Assembly (NCBI RefSeq): GCF_042650885.1
Contig: NZ_JBHSBU010000001.1
Span: 4,526,001 to 4,590,000 of the forward strand
Length of the DNA: 64,000 nt
Source of the DNA: Chitinimonas_A lacunae
GTDB taxonomy: Bacteria > Pseudomonadota > Gammaproteobacteria > Burkholderiales > Chitinimonadaceae
Reading direction: 5' to 3'
Both the position numbers and the translations under genes were made by a program. The notes below the pieces were generated by a model that had not been told where the DNA came from, did not search any database, and saw only the letters and a list, made by a program, of their open reading frames with translations. Below, one piece after another: positions 50,750 through 59,613 of this stretch (position 1 is its first letter; the number at the start of each line of letters is the position of its first letter).

Positions 50750-51526
50750 GTGGCAATTATCCATCCTTCCGCAGTGGTCCATCCGGGCGCCGAGCTCGAT
50801 GAAAACGTCGAGATCGGACCGTTTTGCGTGATCGGCGCCCGGGTCCGTATCGGCGCGGGCAGCGTGGTCGGCCCGCATTGCATCATCGACGGCGTCACCC
50901 GGATCGGCCGCAACAACCGTTTCCACGGCTCCAGCCATATCGGCTGTGCCCCGCAGGACAAGAAATACCGCGACGAGCCGACCGAACTGGTGATCGGCGA
51001 CGGTAATACCGTGTTCCAGTTCGTCACGATCTCGACCGGCACCACCCAGGACGGTGGCCTGACTTGCCTGGGCGACGACAACTGGATCATGGCCTATGTC
51101 CATATCGCCCATGACTGCATGGTGGGCGACCATACCATCCTGGCCAACAACACCACGCTGGCCGGCCATGTCCATGTCGGCGACTGGGTATTCCTGGGCG
51201 GCTTTACCACGGTGCATCAGTTCTGCCGTATCGGCCCGCATGCAATGACCGCCTTTACCGCCGCCGTGACCCAGGATGTGCCGCCCTATATCACTGCCGC
51301 CGGCAACCGGGCCGCACCTGCCGGTATCAATAGCGAGGGTCTGCGCCGGCGCGGCTTCGATGCCGGCCAGATCAGCGAGATCAAGCGCGCCTACAAGCTG
51401 CTGTACCGGCAAGGTCTGAGCTATGAGGAGGCGCGGGCGCAGATCACTGCCCGTGCGGCCGAGCGGCCCGAGTTGCAGCCTTTTGTCGACTTCTTCCCCC
51501 AGGCCAGTCGTGGCCTGATCCGCTAG
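50750..51526 (+). CDS. lpxA: UDP-N-acetylglucosamine O-acyltransferase
   Basis: First enzyme of lipid A synthesis, adding a 3-hydroxyacyl chain to UDP-GlcNAc. The 258-residue protein begins AIIHPSAVVHPGAELDENVE and consists of hexapeptide repeats with the catalytic His in VHIAHDCMVGDHTIL (near residue 120) and the LAGHVHVGDWVFLGGFTTVH coil. The C-terminal helical domain has RGFDAGQISEIKRAYKLLYR. I start at GTG 50750, which has GAGG (50740-50743) upstream and matches the family N-terminus; the longer frame from 50720 is inside fabZ. Confidence 0.95.
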   Translation: MAIIHPSAVVHPGAELDENVEIGPFCVIGARVRIGAGSVVGPHCIIDGVTRIGRNNRFHGSSHIGCAPQDKKYRDEPTELVIGDGNTVFQFVTISTGTTQDGGLTCLGDDNWIMAYVHIAHDCMVGDHTILANNTTLAGHVHVGDWVFLGGFTTVHQFCRIGPHAMTAFTAAVTQDVPPYITAAGNRAAPAGINSEGLRRRGFDAGQISEIKRAYKLLYRQGLSYEEARAQITARAAERPELQPFVDFFPQASRGLIR

Positions 51527-51529
51527 ACC

Positions 51530-52705
51530 GTGATGGCGCCATTGTTTCCCGAGGGCCATGGGCCCCGGATCGCCATCGTGGCCGGCGAAGCCTCGGGCGA
51601 TCTGCTCGGGGCCAGCCTGATCGCCGCGATCCGGCGTCGCCTGCCTGACGCCCGCTTTGCCGGTATTGCTGGCCCCAAGATGCAGGGGCTCGGTGCCGTC
51701 AGCGCCTATCCGATGGAGCGGCTGGCCGTGCGCGGTTATGTCGAAGTGCTCAAGCACCTGCGCGGCCTGCTGGCCATGCGAGCCGAGCTGCGCCGGCGTC
51801 TGCTCGATGCCCGGCCCGACCTGTTCATCGGAATCGATGCCCCCGATTTCAATCTGGGCCTTGAGCGTCCGCTCAAGGAAGCCGGCATCCCGACCCTGCA
51901 CTATGTCAGCCCGTCGATCTGGGCCTGGCGCGGCGAGCGGGTGCACAAGATCAAGGCGGCGACCGACGAGGTGTTGTGCCTGTTTCCGTTCGAGCCGCCG
52001 CTTTATGAGGCAGTGGGCGGCCGGGCCAGCTATGTCGGCCATCCGCTCGCTGACCAGATGCCCCTGCAGCCCGACCCGGCAGTGTGCCGCGAACAACTGG
52101 GTCTCGCGCCAGGGCAACTGGTGTTCGGCATGTTGCCGGGCAGCCGGATCAGCGAAATCGAATTCCACGCCGGTCTGTTTATCGAAACCGCGCGACAACT
52201 TCACGAGCGCTATCCTACGGCCCAGTTCCTGGTGCCCTTGGTGACGCGCGAAACGCGCAATCTGTTCGAAACCGAGCTATATCGACGCGATGCCCAGCAT
52301 CTGCCGATCCGGCTGCTGTTTGGTCACGCCCAGGAAGCGATGACGGCGGCCGACGTCAATCTGGTGGCTTCGGGCACCGCGACCCTGGAAGCGATGTTGG
52401 CCAAGCGGCCGCTGGTGATCACCTACCGACTGTCCCAGACCACCTACCGGATGGTCAAACGCAAGATGCGTCTGCCTTATGTCGGCTTGCCCAATGTCCT
52501 GGCCGGGCGTTTTCTGGTGCCCGAGTTATTGCAGGGCGAGGCGACGCCCGACAATCTGGTCCAGGTACTCAGCAATCTGGTCGATGATCCGGCCCTGGCC
52601 AAACGGCTCGAAGCCCGCTTTGGCGAATTGCATGGCCGTCTGCGCTGCGACGCGGCCGAGCGGGCCGCCGAGGTGGCACTGGCCTGGTTGGAGCGGCGCC
52701 GATGA
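51530..52705 (+). CDS. lpxB: Lipid-A-disaccharide synthase
   Basis: GT19 glycosyltransferase forming the tetraacyl disaccharide of lipid A. The 391-residue protein contains IVAGEASGDLLGASLI, PDARFAGIAGPKMQGLGAVS, HYVSPSIWAWRGERVHKIKA, GSRISEIEFHAGLF, and SGTATLEAMLAKRPLVITYR, the expected order. The start is GTG 51530 or the next codon ATG 51533. It overlaps rnhB by four bases. Confidence 0.95.
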   Translation: MMAPLFPEGHGPRIAIVAGEASGDLLGASLIAAIRRRLPDARFAGIAGPKMQGLGAVSAYPMERLAVRGYVEVLKHLRGLLAMRAELRRRLLDARPDLFIGIDAPDFNLGLERPLKEAGIPTLHYVSPSIWAWRGERVHKIKAATDEVLCLFPFEPPLYEAVGGRASYVGHPLADQMPLQPDPAVCREQLGLAPGQLVFGMLPGSRISEIEFHAGLFIETARQLHERYPTAQFLVPLVTRETRNLFETELYRRDAQHLPIRLLFGHAQEAMTAADVNLVASGTATLEAMLAKRPLVITYRLSQTTYRMVKRKMRLPYVGLPNVLAGRFLVPELLQGEATPDNLVQVLSNLVDDPALAKRLEARFGELHGRLRCDAAERAAEVALAWLERRR

Positions 52706-53295
52706 GTGGGCTGCTGATCTGTGGCGTGGACGAGGCTGGTCGTGGCCCGCTCGCCGGGGCGGTCTACGCGGCGGCAGTGGTGCTGGGCGACGATCACGGC
52801 ATTGCAGGGCTGGCCGACTCCAAGGCGCTCAGCGCCCAGCGGCGTGAGACGCTGGCGCTGGCGATCCGGGAACGTGCCCGCGCCTGGTGCGTCGCCCTGG
52901 CCTCGGTCGAGGAAATCGAGCAGCTCAATATCCTCCATGCCACCATGCTGGCGATGCGGCGCGCCGTCGAAGGGCTGGCCGAGTCACCCGGTGAAGTTCT
53001 GATCGACGGCAACCGCGTGCCGCCGGGCCTGCGGGTGCCGGCACAGGCCATCGTCAAGGGTGACGCCAAGGTGGCCGAAATCTCGGCCGCGTCGATTCTG
53101 GCCAAAGTGGCGCGCGACCAGGAGTGTCTGACGCTCGAAGCGCGCTACCCCGGCTACGGTTTTGCCGACCATAAGGGCTATCCCACCCCTGCCCATCTGG
53201 AGGCGCTACAGCGCCTTGGTCCCTGTCCCGAACACCGACGTGGCTTTGGTCCGGTCAAAGCGGCGCTGGCGGCGACACAGGGCACACTCTGGTAA
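52702..53295 (+). CDS. rnhB: Ribonuclease HII
   Basis: Degrades RNA in RNA-DNA hybrids and starts ribonucleotide excision repair. The 197-residue protein has CGVDEAGRGPLAGAVYAAAV at the N-terminus, with the Asp-Glu metal-binding pair, GDAKVAEISAASILAKVARD and GYGFADHKGYPTPAHLEAL. It overlaps the lpxB stop by four bases (ATGA) and is the last gene of the lpx block. The downstream gene has its own promoter. Confidence 0.95.
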   Translation: MSGLLICGVDEAGRGPLAGAVYAAAVVLGDDHGIAGLADSKALSAQRRETLALAIRERARAWCVALASVEEIEQLNILHATMLAMRRAVEGLAESPGEVLIDGNRVPPGLRVPAQAIVKGDAKVAEISAASILAKVARDQECLTLEARYPGYGFADHKGYPTPAHLEALQRLGPCPEHRRGFGPVKAALAATQGTLW

Positions 53296-53305
53296 TTCTC
53301 CTAGT

Positions 53306-53335
53306 TTGTCATTGGCATGATTTGCCATCTACACT
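53306..53335 (+). promoter_or_regulatory. Probable promoter of motA
   Basis: TTGTCA (53306-53311) and TACACT (53330-53335) with an 18-base spacer in the gap between rnhB and motA. A flagellar sigma-28 site was not seen. Confidence 0.5.
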
Positions 53336-53397
53336 GACCCTGGCCACGGGTTCCGTGCCTTATCGTCCACGCACAGATCCGAAGGGGACTCACATCG

Positions 53398-54258
53398 ATG
53401 TTCGTGATCATCGGCTATATCTTCATGTGCGTTTGTATCTTCGGTGCCTATGCCGCGCACGGCGGTCATCTGGGCGTGCTGTGGCAACCTTCTGAAATCG
53501 TGATCATCTTCGGCGGCGGCCTGGGCGCACTGATCGTGGCCTACGGCGGCGCGCCGCTCAAGCAGGTGATCAAGGGGCTGCCCCTGGTGTTCAAGGGCTC
53601 GCCCTACGGCAAAGCCTTCTATATGGATCTGTTCGCCCTGATGTTCGAGATCCTGTCCAAGGTGCGCAAGGAAGGGCTGATGTCGATCGAAGGCGACGTC
53701 GAGAATCCCGAAGGCAGTCCGCTGTTCTCCAAATATCCGTCGGTGGCCCATGACCACCATGTGGTCGAGTTCATTACCGACTACCTGCGCCTGATGGTCG
53801 GCGGCAACCTCAACGCTTTTGAAATCGAAAACCTGATGGATGTCGAGATCGACACCCACCATCACGAATCCGAAGTGCCGGCCCAGGCCATCAACAAGCT
53901 CGCCGACGGCCTGCCTGCCTTCGGTATCGTGGCGGCGGTGATGGGGGTGGTGCATACCATGGGCTCACTCCATCTGCCGCCGTCTGAACTGGGCAAGCTG
54001 ATCGGTGCGGCGCTGGTCGGTACGTTCATGGGGATCTTGCTGGCCTACGGTTTCGTCGGTCCGCTTGCCACGATTCTGGAAGGCCGCGCCGCCGACGGCA
54101 CCCGGGTGTTCCAGACCATCAAGGTGACGCTGCTGGCCAGCCTCAACGGCTATGCGCCCCAGGTGGCGGTCGAATTCGGCCGCAAGGCGCTGCAAGGGTC
54201 GATCCGCCCGTCCTTCTCCGAGCTGGAGGAGTACGTCAAGAGCGCCAAATCCAAGTAA
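53398..54258 (+). CDS. motA: Flagellar motor stator protein MotA
   Basis: Proton-channel subunit of the flagellar stator, inner membrane. The 286-residue protein has four hydrophobic segments, two near the N-terminus (FVIIGYIFMCVCIFGAYAAH, VIIFGGGLGALIVAYGGAPL) and two later (GLPAFGIVAAVMGVVHTM and IGAALVGTFMGILLAYGFVG), with the large cytoplasmic loop between. LFALMFEILSKVRKEGLMSI and GYAPQVAVEFGRKALQGSIRP carry the conserved charged residues that contact FliG. motB follows after nine bases. Confidence 0.95.
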   Translation: MFVIIGYIFMCVCIFGAYAAHGGHLGVLWQPSEIVIIFGGGLGALIVAYGGAPLKQVIKGLPLVFKGSPYGKAFYMDLFALMFEILSKVRKEGLMSIEGDVENPEGSPLFSKYPSVAHDHHVVEFITDYLRLMVGGNLNAFEIENLMDVEIDTHHHESEVPAQAINKLADGLPAFGIVAAVMGVVHTMGSLHLPPSELGKLIGAALVGTFMGILLAYGFVGPLATILEGRAADGTRVFQTIKVTLLASLNGYAPQVAVEFGRKALQGSIRPSFSELEEYVKSAKSK

Positions 54259-54267
54259 GGCGGCAGC

Positions 54268-55167
54268 ATGAGCGACGATTCCCAACGCCCGATAGTCGTC
54301 AAGCGGATCAAGAAAGGCGGCCATGGCCACCACGGCGGCGCCTGGAAGATCGCCTACGCCGACTTCGTCACCGCCATGATGGCCTTCTTCCTGCTGATGT
54401 GGCTGCTGGGTTCGGTCACCAAGGGCGATCTGCGCGGAATTGCCGACTATTTCCAGAATCCGTTCAAGGTCTCGATGCAGGGCGGCTCGGGGGCTGGCGA
54501 GTCGATGAGCGTGCTGCAAGGCGGCGGGCTTGATCTGTCAAAGCAGGCCGGCGAAGTCCGCCGTGGCGTCGACGAGACCGAAAAGCGGCGTATGCGCCAG
54601 ATGCAGGCCAAGATCGAAAAGATGATGGAGACCAACGGCAAGCTGGCCCAGTACAAGGACCAGATCCGGCTCGATATCACGCCCGAGGGTTTGCGGATTC
54701 AGATCGTCGATCAACAGAACCGGCCGATGTTCAAAAGTGGCAGCGCCCAGATGGAGGGTTACGCTGCTGGCATCCTGTATGAATTGGCGCAGATTCTTAA
54801 CGAGGTACCCAACCGTCTGTCCTTGTCAGGCCATACCGATGCGTCGGTGTTTTCAAGCGGCGACCGTGCCTACGGCAACTGGGAACTGTCGGCCGACCGT
54901 GCCAATGCATCGCGCCGTGAGCTGGTGACAGGCGGGCTGGCCGGTCCCAAGGTACTGCGGGTGGTGGGGCTGGCCGACTCCGTCCCGTTCAATATTGAAA
55001 ACCCGGCCGACCCGGTCAATCGGCGGATCAGCATCATCGTGCTGAACAAGGAAACCGAGGAGAACATCCGCAAACTCGCCGGCAAGCAGGCGGCGATCGA
55101 GGAGAACGGCGAGCAGAGTACCGCCGAGATGATCAAGTCGGCCACGACGGACGCCACCTCACCGTGA
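54268..55167 (+). CDS. motB: Flagellar motor protein MotB
   Basis: Stator subunit anchored to peptidoglycan. The 299-residue protein has a cytoplasmic start with the KRIKKGGHGHHGGAWKIAYA motif, one transmembrane helix with the proton-carrying Asp in YADFVTAMMAFFLLMWLLG, and an OmpA-like peptidoglycan-binding domain: RLSLSGHTDAS, NWELSADRANASRRELVTG and NRRISIIVLNKE. Its stop codon overlaps the next gene start (GTGA). Confidence 0.95.
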   Translation: MSDDSQRPIVVKRIKKGGHGHHGGAWKIAYADFVTAMMAFFLLMWLLGSVTKGDLRGIADYFQNPFKVSMQGGSGAGESMSVLQGGGLDLSKQAGEVRRGVDETEKRRMRQMQAKIEKMMETNGKLAQYKDQIRLDITPEGLRIQIVDQQNRPMFKSGSAQMEGYAAGILYELAQILNEVPNRLSLSGHTDASVFSSGDRAYGNWELSADRANASRRELVTGGLAGPKVLRVVGLADSVPFNIENPADPVNRRISIIVLNKETEENIRKLAGKQAAIEENGEQSTAEMIKSATTDATSP

Positions 55168-55883
55168 GCCCCGTTGCGCTGGCGCTGCCGGTCCAGCTCG
55201 GCGCTGCGGCGTTGGCCCTGCTGTTGGTGAAACTGTTCGGTCTGGCGCCGGCCTGGTGGCTGGCCTGGCAACCGGTGCTGGCACTGGGGCTGGCGCTCCT
55301 GGCCCGTCAGCCGCTCTGGTGGTGGCCGATCCATCTGGGCTTTGCGCCGGCGCTGGCCTGGGCCCTGGCGCGCGACTGGTCGCCCTGGTGGTATCTGACG
55401 GCCTTCGGACTGGCTTTTCTGATTTTCGGCCCGGTTGCCCGGAGCCGAGTGCCGCTCTATCTGAGTAATCGACGTGCCTTGGGCGAACTGGCCAGCCGCA
55501 TACCGCCGGGTGCCCGGGTACTCGATGTGGGCGCCGGCACCGGTACGGTACTGGCGTGGCTGGCGCGGCGCGGCGTGCAGGTCGATGGCATCGAACATGC
55601 CTGGGTGCCGTGGGCCATTGGTCGTCTGCGTCTGCTTGGGCAGCGCGGGGCCCGGCTGCTTTATGGCGACTGGGGCCGTTATTCGTTTGCCGACTACGAT
55701 ATCGTCTATGCCTTTCTGTCGCCGGCAGCGATGGAGTCCCTGTGGCACAAGGTGCGGCGCGAGTTGCGGCCCGGTGCGCTGCTGATCAGCAACAGCTTTG
55801 CCGTGCCGGGGGTGCCGGCCGATGAGGTGATCGAACTCGACGATTGGAAAGGGGCCAGGCTCTACCTATGGCGGATGCCCTGA
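55164..55883 (+). CDS. Membrane-anchored class I SAM-dependent methyltransferase
   Basis: A 239-residue protein with about four hydrophobic segments in the first 90 residues (QLGAAALALLLVKLFGLAP, WWLAWQPVLALGLALLARQP, YLTAFGLAFLIFGPVARS), then a class I methyltransferase core: VLDVGAGTGTVLAWLARRGV (SAM loop), VDGIEH and DYDIVYAFLSPAAMESL. The substrate is unknown. It is translationally coupled to motB (GTGA overlap) and overlaps the next gene by 16 bases, so the three or four genes form a real operon. Similar proteins sit beside flagellar or other loci without an assigned role. Confidence 0.82.
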   Translation: MSPVALALPVQLGAAALALLLVKLFGLAPAWWLAWQPVLALGLALLARQPLWWWPIHLGFAPALAWALARDWSPWWYLTAFGLAFLIFGPVARSRVPLYLSNRRALGELASRIPPGARVLDVGAGTGTVLAWLARRGVQVDGIEHAWVPWAIGRLRLLGQRGARLLYGDWGRYSFADYDIVYAFLSPAAMESLWHKVRRELRPGALLISNSFAVPGVPADEVIELDDWKGARLYLWRMP

Positions 55884-57268
55884 AAACCAAACCGGCAGGA
55901 GAAAACGAGCGCTGGTTGACCTTCTGGGCCAAGCGGCCGCTGCCTATTTTGCAATCCACCAAGGCTGGGCTGACCGAACTTGCCACCCAGGGTGAGGCGT
56001 TGCGGGCCAGCGCCATCTCCGACCTTGCCCTGCAAGACCCGCTGCTGGTCGCTCAGGCGCTGCGGGCGGTCAATCAGCGCGAGCGCACCGGTCTGGTATC
56101 CGATGTGGTGGCGATGGAGAGCGTGATTCTGCTGATGGGCGTCGATGGCTTTATCGGCCGTTTCACCAAGCTGCCGACGGTCGAGGAATCGCTGCTGCCC
56201 AAACATGCGGCTCACTATATGGCGCTGCTCAACGAAGTGGCGGTAGCTCGGCTCGGCGCCCGGCTGGCCCGGGAATTCGGCATGCTGCGCTACGATGCCC
56301 GGCTCGACGAGATCTTTATTACCGCCTTGCTGGCCCATCTGCCGCGAATGTTGCGCCGGATCGAACCAGGGCTTGGGGTGGAAGTGCCGCCGGTCGATTG
56401 GAGCCGTATCGCCCTGCCGCTGTTTGCCCGCTGGCGCCTGCCCGAGGTATTCGCCACCCTGCTCGACGACAGCGGCACCACCAATCAGCGGGCCTTGTTG
56501 CATCAGGCGGCGTTGCGGCTCGCCGAGCGGTTGCCGTTCGGTTGGTGGCAGGACGGCATCGACGAGGACATGATGCTGGCCGCCCATACCCTGAGCTGCG
56601 AACCGCGCGAGATTTCCGATCTGGTCAATCGCTGCCTGCTGTATTTCGCCCGCCATAACTGGCCCTATCCACGGATTTTCCCGGCCGCCCGCTGGCTGCC
56701 CATGTTGCCCGGACCCTGGCCCAAGCCGCAGCAGGCGGCCACGGCCCAGACCCGGCCGGGCCTGGCCGACATCCTGCGCGAGCTGCAACATGCAGGAGAG
56801 GTGGGGGCGTCGTTCAATCAGATGATGAGTCTGGCGATTCGCGCGATGACCGAGGGACTGGGCCTGCGCCGCGTGGTGTTTGGCCTGTTGCTGGCCGGGC
56901 AGAATGCCTTGCGTACCCGCTATCTGGTCGGGGTGGCGGCCGACGACCCGCTGCGCTCGTTCCAGGTCGATCTCAATCTGCCGCATCTGTTTACCCAGTT
57001 GATGCTGAAGCCCCAGTCGGTCTGGCTGGCCGAGGCCAACCGGGCAAAACTCGAATCGATGCTGCCGCGCGGCCTGCGGGCCGTGATCGGCGAAGGCGAA
57101 TTCTTTGCGATGTCGCTGTTTGTCGAAGACAAGCCGGTTGGCCTGTTCTACGCCGACAACCGACGCGGCGCGGCACTCAACGACAGCCAATACGCGGCTT
57201 TCAAGCATATCTGCCAACTGACCGGGCAATGCCTGACCCGTCAAGTCAAGCGCCAGGATAATGCTTGA
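55868..57268 (+). CDS. HDOD-domain protein with C-terminal GAF-like domain
   Basis: A 466-residue regulatory protein starting MADALKTKPAGENERWLTFW. The HDOD region (about 20-230) lacks catalytic HD residues in the usual order and includes SAISDLALQDPLLVAQALRA, VSDVVAMESVILLMGVDGF and YMALLNEVAVARLGARLARE. A GAF-like region occupies about 300-450: QMMSLAIRAMTEGLGLRRVV, FFAMSLFVEDKPVGLFYADN. HDOD proteins act in motility, c-di-GMP or stress signalling in related bacteria. Overlaps the methyltransferase gene, and the AT-rich repeat starts 5 bases after its stop. Confidence 0.85.
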   Translation: MADALKTKPAGENERWLTFWAKRPLPILQSTKAGLTELATQGEALRASAISDLALQDPLLVAQALRAVNQRERTGLVSDVVAMESVILLMGVDGFIGRFTKLPTVEESLLPKHAAHYMALLNEVAVARLGARLAREFGMLRYDARLDEIFITALLAHLPRMLRRIEPGLGVEVPPVDWSRIALPLFARWRLPEVFATLLDDSGTTNQRALLHQAALRLAERLPFGWWQDGIDEDMMLAAHTLSCEPREISDLVNRCLLYFARHNWPYPRIFPAARWLPMLPGPWPKPQQAATAQTRPGLADILRELQHAGEVGASFNQMMSLAIRAMTEGLGLRRVVFGLLLAGQNALRTRYLVGVAADDPLRSFQVDLNLPHLFTQLMLKPQSVWLAEANRAKLESMLPRGLRAVIGEGEFFAMSLFVEDKPVGLFYADNRRGAALNDSQYAAFKHICQLTGQCLTRQVKRQDNA

Positions 57269-57273
57269 AGGTC

Positions 57274-57307
57274 GTAGGAAAATATTCTGTAAAATGCTTG
57301 CTAGATC
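57274..57307 (-). repeat. Dispersed AT-rich repeat, copy 9
   Basis: On the minus strand GATCTAGCAAGC, ATTTTACAGAATATTTTCC; keeps ATCT.GC and ATTTT.CA.AATATTTTC of the reference copy. Begins 5 bases after the HDOD gene stop. Confidence 0.6.
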
Positions 57308-57352
57308 TGTAGCCAGTTCTAAATAATTTAGAAATTTTCAGGCAAAATCTTG

Positions 57353-57434
<82 letters not shown>

Positions 57435-57477
57435 CACCCCCTCACCCCAACCCTCATCTTGCTCCGTCTGTCTTTCC

Positions 57478-58254
57478 ATGGATCTGATTCAGTCGCGCCA
57501 AAACCCGCATCTCAAACATCTGATCAAGCTGGCCAGTCATCGCCGCGACCGGCTCAAATCGGGCCAGACCGTGCTTGATGGCCCGCATCTGCTGGCGGCG
57601 GCGCTTGATGCCGGATGGGCGCCACAGCGGCTGTTCGTCACGGCGGACGGTTGGGAGCGCGCGGAAATCCGCCAGTTGTGCGAACGGGCGGCGGCGCCTG
57701 TGGCGATGGTGGACGCGGCGCTGTTTGCAGAAGCAAGCGAGCTGGAGTCTTTAAGCGGGGTGTTGGCACTGTTGGACATGCCGCCGGGTCCGGCGCCGAG
57801 GCAGGATGGGGTGGTGCTGGTGCTCGATGGCGTGCAGGACCCGGGCAATGTCGGGTCGATCCTGCGTAGCGCCGCAGCCGCCGGGGTGGATCAGGTATGG
57901 TTGTCACCCGGCTGCGCCGATGTCTGGTCACCTAAAGTGCTGCGGGCCGGCATGGGGGCGCATTTTGTCCTGCCGCTGTGCGAGCGGCTCGATCTGGCGT
58001 TCGCCTTGCAGGCTTTTGCCGGCACGCGGGCGGTGACGGCACTTGAGCAGAGCGTCGGATTGTACCAAGCCGACCTGAGCGGCAACCTGGCCTTAGTGAT
58101 GGGCAGCGAAGGACAGGGGGTATCGGCTTCCTTGCTGGCGCTGGCCGATCTGCGTCTGCGGATTCCGATGCGAGCCGGCATCGAATCGCTCAATGTGGCG
58201 GCGGCGGCAGCGGTGTGTCTGTTCGAGCGCTGGCGGCAGAGTGGGGCGGTTTAG
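57478..58254 (+). CDS. SpoU/TrmH-family RNA 2'-O-methyltransferase
   Basis: SAM-dependent RNA ribose methyltransferase of the SPOUT class, 258 residues. Substrate-binding N-terminal domain LIQSRQNPHLKHLIKLASHR, motif 1 LVLDGVQDPGNVGSILRSAA, and the knot motifs ALVMGSEGQGVSASLLALAD and RIPMRAGIESLNVAAAAAVC are all present. The target (23S rRNA or tRNA) cannot be fixed. The ATG has no visible Shine-Dalgarno sequence; the CUCC-rich hexamer repeat lies just upstream. Confidence 0.93.
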   Translation: MDLIQSRQNPHLKHLIKLASHRRDRLKSGQTVLDGPHLLAAALDAGWAPQRLFVTADGWERAEIRQLCERAAAPVAMVDAALFAEASELESLSGVLALLDMPPGPAPRQDGVVLVLDGVQDPGNVGSILRSAAAAGVDQVWLSPGCADVWSPKVLRAGMGAHFVLPLCERLDLAFALQAFAGTRAVTALEQSVGLYQADLSGNLALVMGSEGQGVSASLLALADLRLRIPMRAGIESLNVAAAAAVCLFERWRQSGAV

Positions 58255-58476
58255 TTGGGGAGAGTGGAAGGGAGAGGCGGACAGGTAAGCAAGGCGGCTT
58301 CGATTCTGGCTTGAGAATCCGAGTCCGGCTGTTGGGAGGGCGGATGGCCTGCCTTGCACGGTAGCGTCCTGTTCTTGCTGAGGCTCGGGTCGGACACGGT
58401 AGCGAGCCTCGGCTTCTGGTTGGACTGGTCCTGCGATAGCACTGGTTCTGGATGCCATCTTGAAAAGGAGTGGTGC

Positions 58477-59394
58477 TCAGGCGGCACTGCCTGCGCCGCG
58501 AATCCCACGCAGCCGCAACCACCAGCCACGCACATCGCCCAGCATTACCCAGTTACCGAATACTGCCAATACCATCCCCAGGAAGGTGGCGGGTTGCCAG
58601 ACAAATCCCTCAAAAGCAGTCGAAATCAACAAGGCCACGATCGGAATCAGGATCGCCGTATAGCCAGCCCGGGCGGCGCCGATGCGGCCAAGCAGGGTCA
58701 GGTAGGCCGAAAAGGCGATGATGGAGCCAAATAGCGCCAGATAGAGCAGAGAGCCGACATAGCGCAACGAGGGATCAAAGCGCAGCGGCTGTCCGCTCAA
58801 TACCGCCAGCACGAGCGACATGGCACCGCCTACCACCATGCCGTAACCGATCGACGGCAGCAGCGGCACATCGTGATTGCGGTTGCGCTGCGCCACCAGA
58901 TTGCCCAGCGAGGCAAACAGTACTGCCAACAAGCCGATCAGCGCACCGTAACGGATATCAGGTCGGTTCAGTTGAGCCAGTTCAGGCCAGAACACCAACG
59001 CCACCCCGACCACGCCAAGGCCCGCTCCCCAGATCGACTTGGACTCGACCGGCTGACCGAACGCCAGCCGCAAGCCGAACAGATTGAGCGCCACCATGGT
59101 GGAATTGAGCACTGCCATCAGCCCCGACGGGATATGCCGCTCGGCCTCGTAGACGCAGACATAGTTGGCACAGAACATCAGCGCGCCTTGAAAGGCGATC
59201 CACCCCATCACTTTGGGTGGCAGCCGCAGCGGATGACCACGCCAGCCACACCACAACAGCAACAAGCTGCCGGCCAGCAGAAAACGGTAGGCCACCGAAA
59301 CGGTGGCAGGGACATGGCCGAATTGGAAGGTGATCGCGATCCAGGTCGATCCCCAGATCAGCACAGCGGCCAGATAAAGAACGGAATTGGGCAT
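58477..59394 (-). CDS. EamA/DMT-superfamily transporter
   Basis: A 305-residue integral membrane protein with ten helices in two EamA repeats: LYLAAVLIWGSTWIAITFQF at the N-terminus, AFQGALMFCANYVCVYEAER and HIPSGLMAVLNSTMVALNLF in the first half, and LYLALFGSIIAFSAYLTLLG and ARAGYTAILIPIVALLISTA in the second. Start ATG 59394 (MPNSVLYLAA) was chosen over 59451. It is unlike the 34194 transporter in detail. The substrate is unknown. No operon partner. Confidence 0.9.
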   Translation of the reverse strand: MPNSVLYLAAVLIWGSTWIAITFQFGHVPATVSVAYRFLLAGSLLLLWCGWRGHPLRLPPKVMGWIAFQGALMFCANYVCVYEAERHIPSGLMAVLNSTMVALNLFGLRLAFGQPVESKSIWGAGLGVVGVALVFWPELAQLNRPDIRYGALIGLLAVLFASLGNLVAQRNRNHDVPLLPSIGYGMVVGGAMSLVLAVLSGQPLRFDPSLRYVGSLLYLALFGSIIAFSAYLTLLGRIGAARAGYTAILIPIVALLISTAFEGFVWQPATFLGMVLAVFGNWVMLGDVRGWWLRLRGIRGAGSAA

Positions 59395-59518
59395 GGAGCG
59401 AGGCCGGAAAGAGGAGTACAGCCATCGTAGCGGCCAGCTCGACCGCTTCACAGGGACAGCGGCGGCTGGTTGGGATTACTGTACCGGCCGAACTGGCGTG
59501 ACGGTTGCGGTGGTCATT

Positions 59519-59553
59519 AAATAAAATATTATGAAAAACCGCTGCATGATATG
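59519..59553 (-). repeat. Dispersed AT-rich repeat, copy 10
   Basis: On the minus strand ATGCAGCGGTTTTTCATAA followed by TATTTTATTTAA; similar order of GCGG, TTTT.CA and AATATTTTxTATTT. It overlaps the phyH terminator hairpin. A partial core, ACAGAATATTTTTTGATT, also lies at 59572-59589 on the plus strand. Confidence 0.45.
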
Positions 59554-59559
59554 CAGCGG
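59533..59559 (-). terminator. Rho-independent terminator of the PhyH gene
   Basis: Minus strand CCGCTGCAT - ATC - ATGCAGCGG (59539-59559) followed by TTTTTC (complement of 59533-59538). Confidence 0.8.
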
Positions 59560-59613
59560 CTTTAATAGAAAACAGAATATTTTTTGATTCCGCCCTGAAT
59601 GGGCGGCACCGGT

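Noticed and set aside
55862..57244. 460-codon minus-strand ORF antisense to the HDOD gene
   Set aside because: High-GC shadow frame; the plus strand has recognised HDOD and GAF motifs and operon overlap, while the minus product shows no known motif.
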